This document shows, in pieces, positions 7,267-12,580 of a DNA stretch of 12,856 nucleotides. Origin of the DNA: Nitrosopumilaceae archaeon (GTDB taxonomy: Archaea; Thermoproteota; Nitrososphaeria; Nitrososphaerales; Nitrosopumilaceae); NCBI GenBank assembly GCA_030697975.1, contig JAUYOQ010000168.1, positions 1 to 12,856 on the forward strand, written 5' to 3'. A program made the position numbers and the translations under genes. Numbering within the stretch: the first letter of the stretch is position 1; each line of letters opens with the position of its first letter. Under the pieces are notes generated by a model. The model was not told the origin of the DNA and did not search any database. It was given only the letters and a program-made list of their open reading frames with translations.

Positions 7267-7283
7267 TATAGCTATGTTCAGAA

Positions 7284-7958
7284 TTAATGCACCTTTGCGT
7301 ATTCGATTAGCTCTTTGCCATCAACAAATGAAATGGCATTTTGTTTTGCATATTTTAGAGCCTTTTCTACTGATAACGCAGAATAGGTTTGAGCATCCAT
7401 CATCTCACATATGGCTGTAACAGGCCTAAGGTCTGCAAGTTCTGTCAAATATACAGACATCTCAGTATGTCCTCTCCTGCGTAAAAGAAGATCTTTTGCT
7501 GCAATTAAAACAGGCACATGTCCTGGTGTCTTAAATGATGAAACAAATTTTCTTCTTGGATCGTCTGCATTATACAAATTTGTCATTTCTCTAATGGTAA
7601 GTGCTCTGTCTCTATCTGTAACTCCAGTGTATGTCTGGTAATGGTTAATTGAGATTGAAAATGTTGGATGATCACCATATGGTGCAAGTCCCATGATCAT
7701 CTCTTTTGAGTTTGAATCAAAAGAATTAGAGTTTGATAAAATATCATGCATGTATCGTAATCCCAATTTTTCACCAAGTGGATTGCTTATTGCCACACAT
7801 AGTAGCCCTCCTGCATGTTGACGCATTCGCGCAACATGTTCTGGAGTAACAAACTCGCCTGCTACTACCATGTCAATTTCGTTTTCTCTACCGCTTGAGT
7901 CATGTAGTAAAACAAATTCGCCTTCCCTAAGCGATGTTATTGCCTCTGCAACTGTCAT
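7284..7958 (-). CDS. ribB: 3,4-dihydroxy-2-butanone 4-phosphate synthase
   Basis: This 224-residue monofunctional RibB converts ribulose 5-phosphate to formate and the four-carbon precursor of lumazine. Motifs are the acidic metal loop GRENEIDMV (23-31), RQHAGGLLCVA (46-56), the archaeal-length insert around TGVTDRDRALTI (111-122), FKTPGHVPVL with His147, RRGHTEMSV with His164, and the C-terminal ICEMM with Glu185. There is no fused GTP cyclohydrolase II domain, consistent with GCH III in the same operon. It is the first gene of the five-gene operon. The ATG at 7958 is about 26 bases downstream of a TATA box, giving a leaderless mRNA, and the tandem 18-bp repeat lies immediately before that TATA box. 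Confidence 0.94.
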   Translation of the reverse strand: MTVAEAITSLREGEFVLLHDSSGRENEIDMVVAGEFVTPEHVARMRQHAGGLLCVAISNPLGEKLGLRYMHDILSNSNSFDSNSKEMIMGLAPYGDHPTFSISINHYQTYTGVTDRDRALTIREMTNLYNADDPRRKFVSSFKTPGHVPVLIAAKDLLLRRRGHTEMSVYLTELADLRPVTAICEMMDAQTYSALSVEKALKYAKQNAISFVDGKELIEYAKVH

Positions 7959-7980
7959 GATGAAAATGCTTCGTGTTCTG

Positions 7981-7988
7981 ATTATAAA
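7981..7988 (-). promoter_or_regulatory. TATA box of the ribB-ribH-arfA-amidohydrolase-arfC operon
   Basis: On the minus strand TTTATAAT is centred about 26 bases before the ribB ATG, so transcription should start at or beside the start codon. It directly abuts the tandem repeat on its upstream side. A protein bound there would be positioned to block or recruit TBP/TFB. Confidence 0.65.
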
Positions 7989-7989
7989 G

Positions 7990-8025
7990 TTTACTAAAAA
8001 ATTGGTAATTACTACTAAATTGGTA
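7990..8025 (-). repeat. Two tandem 18-bp repeats upstream of ribB, candidate operator
   Basis: On the minus strand TACCAATTTAGTAGTAAT (8025-8008) is followed at once by TACCAATTTTTTAGTAAA (8007-7990). They match at 15 of 18 positions, with no gap between units, and the array ends one base from the TATA box. It lies in the 72-base gap between riboflavin synthase and ribB. Its position and two-copy form fit an operator bound by a dimer or by two monomers. Archaeal riboflavin genes are often controlled by RbkR, a riboflavin-kinase/regulator fusion, so RbkR is a reasonable candidate, but I cannot confirm its motif from this sequence. Confidence 0.6.
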
Positions 8026-8030
8026 GATTA

Positions 8031-8621
8031 TTATGTTTGTTTTAGGATGTATTTTCCTAAAATATCAGTTTCAATATTAATTTTGTCTCCCACTATTTTG
8101 GTATGAAGGTTAGTAACTTTCATGGTATGTGGAATTAAACAAACTGATATACAATTTTTTATCGCATCAACTACCGTAAGACTGATTCCATCAACTGCGA
8201 TAGAACCCTTCTTGACAACATATCGTGCCAGTTGTTTTGGAATATCAAACCAAATTTTAATCTCTTTTGGCTTTTTTTCTATTTTTTTTATTATTCCAAC
8301 GCCATCTATATGTCCTAATACAAAATGTCCTTCCATTCTATCACCAGCTTTTATGCTACGTTCAATGTTTACTATACTACCTGTTTTCAGATTGCCAAGT
8401 GAAGTTTTTTTGGTTGTTTCTTCGATCATTTCAAAATTACATTTGTTTTTTGAAATTTTAGTTACTGTAAGACAAACTCCGTTAATAGCTACGCTTTGCC
8501 CGATTTGAAGACCTGTGACCTGTTTTCCTAAATCAACTGTCATTTTAGCTGCGCTTCTGTTTTTTGGATTTTTTTCAATCTTTGCTATAATACCGGTTCC
8601 TTCTACAATACCTGTAAACAT
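8031..8621 (-). CDS. ribE: Riboflavin synthase, bacterial-type (alpha chain)
   Basis: This 196-residue enzyme dismutates two lumazine molecules to riboflavin and ribityldiaminouracil. It shows the classical duplicated lumazine-binding barrels. The first begins MFTGIVEGTG and carries SVAINGVCLTV (43-53). The second begins near EGHFVLGHIDG (97-107) and carries GSIAVDGISLTV (139-150) and IPHT (163-166). This is the bacterial/eukaryotic trimeric type, not the lumazine-synthase-like RibC of methanogens. The ATG at 8621 lies about 26 bases from its own TATA box. It is 72 bases upstream of ribB, and the ribB promoter and repeat lie between them. It may be co-transcribed with the operon or separately controlled. 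Confidence 0.94.
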   Translation of the reverse strand: MFTGIVEGTGIIAKIEKNPKNRSAAKMTVDLGKQVTGLQIGQSVAINGVCLTVTKISKNKCNFEMIEETTKKTSLGNLKTGSIVNIERSIKAGDRMEGHFVLGHIDGVGIIKKIEKKPKEIKIWFDIPKQLARYVVKKGSIAVDGISLTVVDAIKNCISVCLIPHTMKVTNLHTKIVGDKINIETDILGKYILKQT

Positions 8622-8645
8622 ATTTCTGTGATGATTGTTTAGGTG

Positions 8646-8652
8646 TATAAAA
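8646..8652 (-). promoter_or_regulatory. TATA box of riboflavin synthase
   Basis: TTTTATA on the minus strand is centred about 28 bases before the ribE ATG, giving a leaderless or nearly leaderless transcript. It separates ribE from the upstream CitE-like gene, which ends at 8691. Confidence 0.6.
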
Positions 8653-8666
8653 TGTTGGCTAGCGCA

Positions 8667-8680
8667 ATGTGTCTACACAT
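8667..8680. repeat. 14-bp palindrome upstream of the riboflavin synthase promoter
   Basis: ATGTGTCTACACAT has perfect 6-bp arms around a 2-base centre. It lies 14 bases upstream of the ribE TATA box and 10 bases after the CitE-like stop. Symmetry and location suggest a dimeric regulator site. There is no T-run behind it to suggest a terminator. It does not resemble the tandem repeat before ribB. Confidence 0.4.
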
Positions 8681-8690
8681 ATTGAATTAA

Positions 8691-9557
8691 TCAAGAGTCT
8701 ATTCTCTTTGCCACTTGCAAAAGCGCCTTTGCGCGCTTATAATGTACTTCATCTATCATTTTTCCCTCAATAACGGTTGCACCGCGTCCAGTCTTTGTTG
8801 CCTCTAAATATTTTTTGTAGACTTTTTCTGCCCATTCTATTTCTGTGTTGTTTGGGTAAAAAATTTCATGTGTTACTTGTATTTGGTCAGGATGAATGAT
8901 ACTTTTTCCTGAATATCCAAGATTTTTTCCAGCGATACAGTCTTCTCTTAGACCATTTACGTCTTTAAGGTCTTGCCATATCGCATCAATTGCATATGTT
9001 CCTGCAGCTTTAGCATCAAGTGAAATCTTTGATCTAGCATACTTTGCGCCTTCTGCTTGTTTTGTGTACTCTATACCCATATCATTTAGTAGATCAAAGA
9101 CACCAAAAACCAAGGCTGCAACGCGTTTTGTAGAGGAAGCAATTTCATAGGAGTTGACTACTCCTTCTGCTGATTCAATTGATGGCATAAGTTCAATTGG
9201 TTTAAGTTTTTGTTTTTTTTCAAGTGATGATAGAGTTTTTTCGATTTTTTTTAGCTCATTTACGTTGTTTACCTTAGGGATAACAATGCCATCGATGCCT
9301 TTTACAGTAATTTCTTTAAGATCATCTACAGTCTTGCCAGAAGAAGGCGAGTTTATTCGTACATAAACGTCAGGTGTGTATTCTGAGCGTCTTTTTAGTG
9401 TCTCCTTGATCAGTTGGCGGGCGTTTTTCTTTTCATTGTCAGGAACAGAATCTTCTAGATCAAAGCAAACAATGTCTGCTGGCAATGTCTTTGCTTTTTC
9501 TAAAAAGCGTGAATTATTTCCTGGAACAAAGAGGAGGCTGCGAACAAGCCTTGCCAT
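8691..9557 (-). CDS. CitE-like (HpcH/HpaI family) CoA-ester lyase
   Basis: This 288-residue TIM-barrel enzyme belongs to the citrate lyase beta/malyl-CoA lyase family, which cleaves or forms 3-hydroxyacyl-CoA C-C bonds with a divalent metal. Signatures are RSLLFVPGNN (6-15), FDLEDSV (32-38), VRINSP (66-71), MPSIESAEGV with metal ligand Glu128, FGVFDLLNDMG with Asp155, and GKSIIHPDQI (217-226). Length is typical of stand-alone lyases. No citrate lyase alpha or gamma gene is present, so true citrate lyase is unlikely. Malyl-CoA, citramalyl-CoA or a related ester is more plausible, but the substrate cannot be read. It lies 7 bases after the MDR reductase gene and is presumably co-transcribed with it, hinting at related CoA-thioester chemistry. 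Confidence 0.88.
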   Translation of the reverse strand: MARLVRSLLFVPGNNSRFLEKAKTLPADIVCFDLEDSVPDNEKKNARQLIKETLKRRSEYTPDVYVRINSPSSGKTVDDLKEITVKGIDGIVIPKVNNVNELKKIEKTLSSLEKKQKLKPIELMPSIESAEGVVNSYEIASSTKRVAALVFGVFDLLNDMGIEYTKQAEGAKYARSKISLDAKAAGTYAIDAIWQDLKDVNGLREDCIAGKNLGYSGKSIIHPDQIQVTHEIFYPNNTEIEWAEKVYKKYLEATKTGRGATVIEGKMIDEVHYKRAKALLQVAKRIDS

Positions 9558-9564
9558 AAAAAAT

Positions 9565-10644
9565 CTAGACGCCTTCTGGTTTCAGTAAGATTTTTCCAAA
9601 AAGGCCCTTTCCGGTTAACATCTTTGTGTGGGCATCTGCAGCATTTTCAAAGGAATGAATTGAGTCAATTGCTGCTTTTATCTTTCCTTGGCCCATCCAA
9701 AAGAATCCCTGCTCTAGTTCTGCACGAGTTCCTTGAGTTGAACCCAAAATGTTAGTTCCCTTGAAAAATATGTGTCTGAGATCGGTTTGCGCATCATAAC
9801 CAGTAGTTGCGCCACATGATACTAGTGTTGCACCATATTTTAGAAGTGTAAGCTGCTTGTTCCAGTGTGTCTGGCCTATATGATCAAATGAAACATCAAT
9901 TCCAGGAGATACACCAAGCTTTTTTGAAATTTCTTTTGTTATTTCTCTAACCTCTTTATTCCAGTCTTCCTTTCTGTGATCTACTGCATAGTCGGCTCCA
10001 AGTTTTTTGCATTTTTCAAGCTTGTCTCCACTTGCAGTTGCAATAACTGTACATCCATACAGCTTGGCAATTTGTATACCAAAACTTCCAACTCCAGAGC
10101 CGCCGCCCATTATCAAAACTACTTGGCCAGGCCTAATCTTTGCTCTACCTACAAGCATATGCCATGAGGTAAGCAATGTCATAGAAGCTGCTGCTGCTTC
10201 CTCAAAGCTCACATTTTGTGGAATTTTTATAACATTTACCTCAGGTAGATGAGTAACCTCAGAGTATGCACCCCACAGCGGTCCTGTCTGAAATCCCCAG
10301 ATAGTTCGCTTCTCACAATCATATTCACGACCATCAGTACATGCACTACAAACTCTACATGACATATTGGAGTGTGATGCTACTCTGTCTCCAACCTTGA
10401 TGTTTTTTACCTCATCTCCAACTGCTACTACCTCACCTGCTGCATCAGATCCAGATATGTGCGGTAGTGGGACAGGTATTGGTTGGCCTCGCATTCCCCA
10501 AAGATCGTTATAATTTAGAGCCGCTGCCTTGACTTTGAATACTACTTCGGTTGATTTTGGTTTTGGCTCAGGAACATCTTTTACTTTTAAAATTTTTTTG
10601 TAATCATCATTTGGAGTATATTCTTCATAAACTACGGCTTTCAT
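9565..10644 (-). CDS. Zinc-binding MDR reductase, acryloyl-/crotonyl-CoA reductase-like
   Basis: This 359-residue medium-chain dehydrogenase/reductase has an N-terminal GroES-like domain (1-150) and a Rossmann domain with GGGSGVGSFG (180-189). The structural zinc lobe is present: Cys96, Cys99, Cys102 and Cys110. At the usual catalytic-zinc cysteine position the sequence reads ALNYNDLWGMRG (42-53), which lacks Cys and resembles zinc-independent enoyl-CoA, crotonyl-CoA and quinone reductases. A classical alcohol dehydrogenase is therefore unlikely. Reduction of an enoyl thioester such as acryloyl-CoA is plausible, since ammonia-oxidising archaea need that step in the 3-hydroxypropionate/4-hydroxybutyrate cycle. 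This is inference. It is the first gene of a two-gene unit with the CitE-like lyase and has its own promoter. Confidence 0.87.
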   Translation of the reverse strand: MKAVVYEEYTPNDDYKKILKVKDVPEPKPKSTEVVFKVKAAALNYNDLWGMRGQPIPVPLPHISGSDAAGEVVAVGDEVKNIKVGDRVASHSNMSCRVCSACTDGREYDCEKRTIWGFQTGPLWGAYSEVTHLPEVNVIKIPQNVSFEEAAAASMTLLTSWHMLVGRAKIRPGQVVLIMGGGSGVGSFGIQIAKLYGCTVIATASGDKLEKCKKLGADYAVDHRKEDWNKEVREITKEISKKLGVSPGIDVSFDHIGQTHWNKQLTLLKYGATLVSCGATTGYDAQTDLRHIFFKGTNILGSTQGTRAELEQGFFWMGQGKIKAAIDSIHSFENAADAHTKMLTGKGLFGKILLKPEGV

Positions 10645-10653
10645 TGAGTAAAG

Positions 10654-10668
10654 CCCCTATTTCCCCTA
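10654..10668. repeat. Direct repeat CCCCTA in the MDR reductase promoter region
   Basis: CCCCTA occurs at 10654-10659 and 10663-10668 (plus strand), period 9, between the TATA box and the ATG at 10644. G/C runs are rare in this AT-rich DNA. The repeat sits over or just before the expected transcription start, where a bound repressor could act. Confidence 0.35.
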
Positions 10669-10670
10669 AT

Positions 10671-10678
10671 TATATTTT
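10671..10678 (-). promoter_or_regulatory. TATA box of the MDR reductase/CitE-like unit
   Basis: AAAATATA on the minus strand lies about 30 bases before the ATG at 10644, in the 40-base gap after the PDCD5-like gene. It marks a new transcription unit. Confidence 0.5.
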
Positions 10679-10684
10679 CTTAGC

Positions 10685-10969
10685 TTATCTTCGATTTATC
10701 TTAAAATCGTGTTTTGGTTGTTGAATTGATAAAAGAATTTGTTTTAGCTGATCATCTGTTATCTGAGATTGTACTTTTCCCTGTGATGCCATGCTTATCA
10801 AATAGTTTTCAACCATGTTTGCAAGTTCTGGTTTGACTAGTTTAACATTGTTCAGACGCAGTCTTGCCTCAGAAGATAGGATTTGTTTTAGAATTATTTC
10901 TTTTTGAGCGGCTATTTGTGCTTCTCTTAGTTCCTGATCATCTGTTTCATTAGACTCATGATGACTCAT
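10685..10969 (-). CDS. PDCD5-family DNA-binding protein
   Basis: This 94-residue protein is homologous to human PDCD5 and the archaeal double-stranded DNA-binding protein family. The N-terminus (1-18) is acidic and histidine-containing and probably disordered. It is followed by the helical core: AQKEIILKQILSSEARLRLNNVKLVKPELANMVENYLI (21-58), then GKVQSQITDDQLKQILLSI (63-81) and a basic tail ending INRR. Eukaryotic homologues interact with the chaperonin CCT/TRiC and p53 regulators; the archaeal role is not settled. The gene follows S19e by 9 bases, an arrangement common in archaea, and is co-transcribed with it. Start ATG 10969 is the first after the S19e stop and fits the family length. Confidence 0.9.
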   Translation of the reverse strand: MSHHESNETDDQELREAQIAAQKEIILKQILSSEARLRLNNVKLVKPELANMVENYLISMASQGKVQSQITDDQLKQILLSIQQPKHDFKINRR

Positions 10970-10978
10970 GATATCACA

Positions 10979-11431
10979 TTATGAATAAACTTTCAAGTGT
11001 GGCGTTTTAACGACAAGCTCATTTAAAATTTCGGTTGCTAGCTTGTCAAGCTTTTGCATTCCCTGTCTTGATACGACGCGTCCTTTTTTTTCAACCTTTT
11101 CAATGTATCCTAGTTTTTCTAATCTATGAATTGCAGCACGTATGATTGCACCGCCTGCCAGTCTATGATGGGCCCCACCATACCCAACAGGTTTACTTCC
11201 ACCATACATACTGCGTAAATCGGTGATTCCAATTGGACCGTGAAGATAGATTTTACGTAGAATAGATGCACATCTTGTGTACCACCAGTCACGATTTTGA
11301 GGTGGTCTTTCTTTGTGTGAGCCTGTCTTTACGTATGGCAGCCAGCTAGGTGGTTGAAGGTCTTCTTTTTTTAGAATCTCCGTTAATTTTTCGATCAATA
11401 AATCTGCTGGAACGTCGTATACTTTTGCCAT
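10979..11431 (-). CDS. rps19e: Small-subunit ribosomal protein eS19
   Basis: This 150-residue archaeal/eukaryotic ribosomal protein of the 30S head is needed for small-subunit assembly. Motifs are VYDVPADLLIEKLTEIL at the N-terminus, PPQNRDWWYTRCASILRKIYLHGPIGI (43-69), GGSKPVGYGGAHHRLAGGAI (77-96) and GRVVSRQGMQKLDKLA (117-132). Length and layout match the family. Its TATA box overlaps the end of rpp21, giving a leaderless start at ATG 11431. It is followed by the PDCD5-like gene in the same transcript. Confidence 0.96.
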   Translation of the reverse strand: MAKVYDVPADLLIEKLTEILKKEDLQPPSWLPYVKTGSHKERPPQNRDWWYTRCASILRKIYLHGPIGITDLRSMYGGSKPVGYGGAHHRLAGGAIIRAAIHRLEKLGYIEKVEKKGRVVSRQGMQKLDKLATEILNELVVKTPHLKVYS

Positions 11432-11455
11432 GAAAAGTCAAACTCGTTACTGGTC

Positions 11456-11462
11456 TTATAAA
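11456..11462 (-). promoter_or_regulatory. TATA box of the S19e/PDCD5 unit
   Basis: TTTATAA on the minus strand, adjoining the rpp21 stop, is centred about 28 bases before the S19e ATG. This spacing is typical of a leaderless promoter, so S19e and the PDCD5-like gene can be made independently of rpp21. Confidence 0.6.
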
Positions 11463-11765
11463 TCATTGAGCTATTACTTTACGATAAGTATAACTGCAAA
11501 AATTGCAAGTAGTCCGGATCGATTTTAATGATGAACGACCTATCCGTGTTCGTGAGTTTACACTTGGTGCGATAAAGCTTTTACATTTTTTACAAAACAT
11601 CATCCTAAATTCATAAGGCATTTGAATTCTATAGTGCGTGCTAATTTTTTTTGCGTGTAATGCCTGTTTTTGCGACAGTTCTGGATTTGATTTTGCGTTA
11701 CTCAATGCATTTTCGATTAAAATTTTCATTCGCTCAAGTGCAATCTCTTTTCTTGCTTTATTCAT
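11463..11765 (-). CDS. rnp4: Ribonuclease P protein component 4 (Rpp21)
   Basis: This 100-residue subunit of archaeal RNase P pairs with Rpp29 to support cleavage of the tRNA 5' leader. Two N-terminal helices (1-45) with the basic HAKKISTHYRIQMP segment precede a zinc ribbon: Cys58 and Cys61 (CKKC), then Cys87 and Cys90 (CNFC). Basic residues between them (RTRIGRSSLKSIRTT) are typical of RNA contact. The ATG at 11765 fits the family start. The gene lies 44 bases downstream of tRNA-Gly, a natural substrate of RNase P, and has its own TATA box in the gap. Confidence 0.92.
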   Translation of the reverse strand: MNKARKEIALERMKILIENALSNAKSNPELSQKQALHAKKISTHYRIQMPYEFRMMFCKKCKSFIAPSVNSRTRIGRSSLKSIRTTCNFCSYTYRKVIAQ

Positions 11766-11793
11766 ACAAAGATGATATTGTATCGATTTTAAA

Positions 11794-11800
11794 AATTATA
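11794..11800 (-). promoter_or_regulatory. TATA box of rpp21
   Basis: TATAATT on the minus strand, in the 44-base gap after tRNA-Gly, is centred about 32 bases before the ATG at 11765. A short leader of about 5 bases or none is expected. Confidence 0.5.
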
Positions 11801-11809
11801 ACAATAGGA

Positions 11810-11882
11810 TGCGGTCGCCGGGATTTGAACCCGGGTGACGGGCTTGGAAGGCCAGCGTACTACCAGACTATACTACGACCGC
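11810..11882 (-). tRNA. tRNA-Gly, anticodon UCC
   Basis: The 73-base cloverleaf folds as follows: acceptor GCGGTCG/CGACCGC (7 bp), D stem GTAT/GTAC, anticodon loop CTTCCAA with UCC (11848-11846), T stem CCGGG/CCCGG and T-loop TTCAAAT. The discriminator is A. The 3' CCA is not encoded and there is no intron. The anticodon stem CTGGC/GCCCG has an unusual U28-C42 mismatch. UCC reads GGA and, by wobble, GGG glycine codons. It lies 24 bases downstream of nep1 on the same strand. Confidence 0.95.
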
Positions 11883-11906
11883 GCCTAAATGAGCAGGCTT
11901 TGCGGC

Positions 11907-12575
11907 CTACATAAAAATTGTTTTTTCATACTCGTAAAGAATTCTACTAGTCACAACATGAGATTCTATAGGCATTTTATCAATTTTGATCAGCTGATCA
12001 ATTCTTCTTTTAATCGAATTTGAGAAATGCCCTTTCTGAAAACCACCAATAATTACACATGATTTGTCACTTAGTTTTTTTGCTACATTTTCGTATGTGC
12101 TTGATGTTCCCTCTGTTGATAGCCCTATAACTTGTTCTGGGTTTATTGTGTCAATTAATTGATCAAATTTCATCTCTTTTAGCTCCAGTAGTGTTTTATC
12201 ATCAGTTTTTACAATATTGTCTTTGAATAGCTGCTCGATTAGTCCTGCAAACCTGTGGTAAGATTTTGGAATATGAACTTCCTTGCCTACAAATATTACG
12301 TTGTCATTTATGGTATGAATATAGATCCTAATCTTATTGTCAAGATAAAGCGGCGTTGAGCATGCAGCTAGTAAGGAAATGTGTACTAGATCTGGCCTGC
12401 CTCTTTTAAGCTCGTTTTTTATTCCTTTCATGGCAGCAAAGTGCCATGAATTATCCAGTAAAATCTCAGATGGTTTTTTGTCAATTCTTTTGCTGTGTAA
12501 AACTACAGAGTTGTGAGCTTGGAGTTCTTTTGGAACAAGTTCAAGTGAAGATTCTGCAAGTATTAACGAGAGCAT
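11907..12575 (-). CDS. nep1: rRNA pseudouridine N1-methyltransferase Nep1/Emg1
   Basis: This 222-residue SPOUT methylase methylates a pseudouridine in helix 35 of small-subunit rRNA and assists ribosome assembly. Signatures are the N-terminal LILAESSLELVPKEL (4-18), ILLDNSWHFAAMK (38-50), the RNA-binding RGRPDLVH (58-65), the cofactor-knot strand GLSTEG (151-156) and IGGFQKGHFS (176-185). I use ATG 12575 rather than an upstream in-frame TTG at 12614. Homologues begin directly with MxLxLAExELELVP, and ATG 12575 lies only 5 bases after the stop of the preceding gene. The TTG version would add 13 residues from that gene's coding region. Confidence 0.93.
   Translation of the reverse strand: MLSLILAESSLELVPKELQAHNSVVLHSKRIDKKPSEILLDNSWHFAAMKGIKNELKRGRPDLVHISLLAACSTPLYLDNKIRIYIHTINDNVIFVGKEVHIPKSYHRFAGLIEQLFKDNIVKTDDKTLLELKEMKFDQLIDTINPEQVIGLSTEGTSSTYENVAKKLSDKSCVIIGGFQKGHFSNSIKRRIDQLIKIDKMPIESHVVTSRILYEYEKTIFM
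11911..11917 (-). promoter_or_regulatory. Possible TATA box for tRNA-Gly inside the nep1 3' end
   Basis: TTTTTAT on the minus strand within the last codons of nep1 is centred about 32 bases before the tRNA 5' end. That would allow a leader of a few bases for RNase P to remove. Read-through from nep1 is the alternative. Confidence 0.35.
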
Positions 12576-12580
12576 GGAAA

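Noticed and set aside
7169..7420. 83-residue plus-strand ORF across the ribH/ribB junction
   Set aside because: Antisense to both conserved genes, with no independent support.
8122..8508. 128-residue ORF on the plus strand
   Set aside because: Antisense to ribE; no start context or motif, and its composition (Phe/Ile/Ser-rich) is that expected of a complement of a lysine/isoleucine-rich gene.
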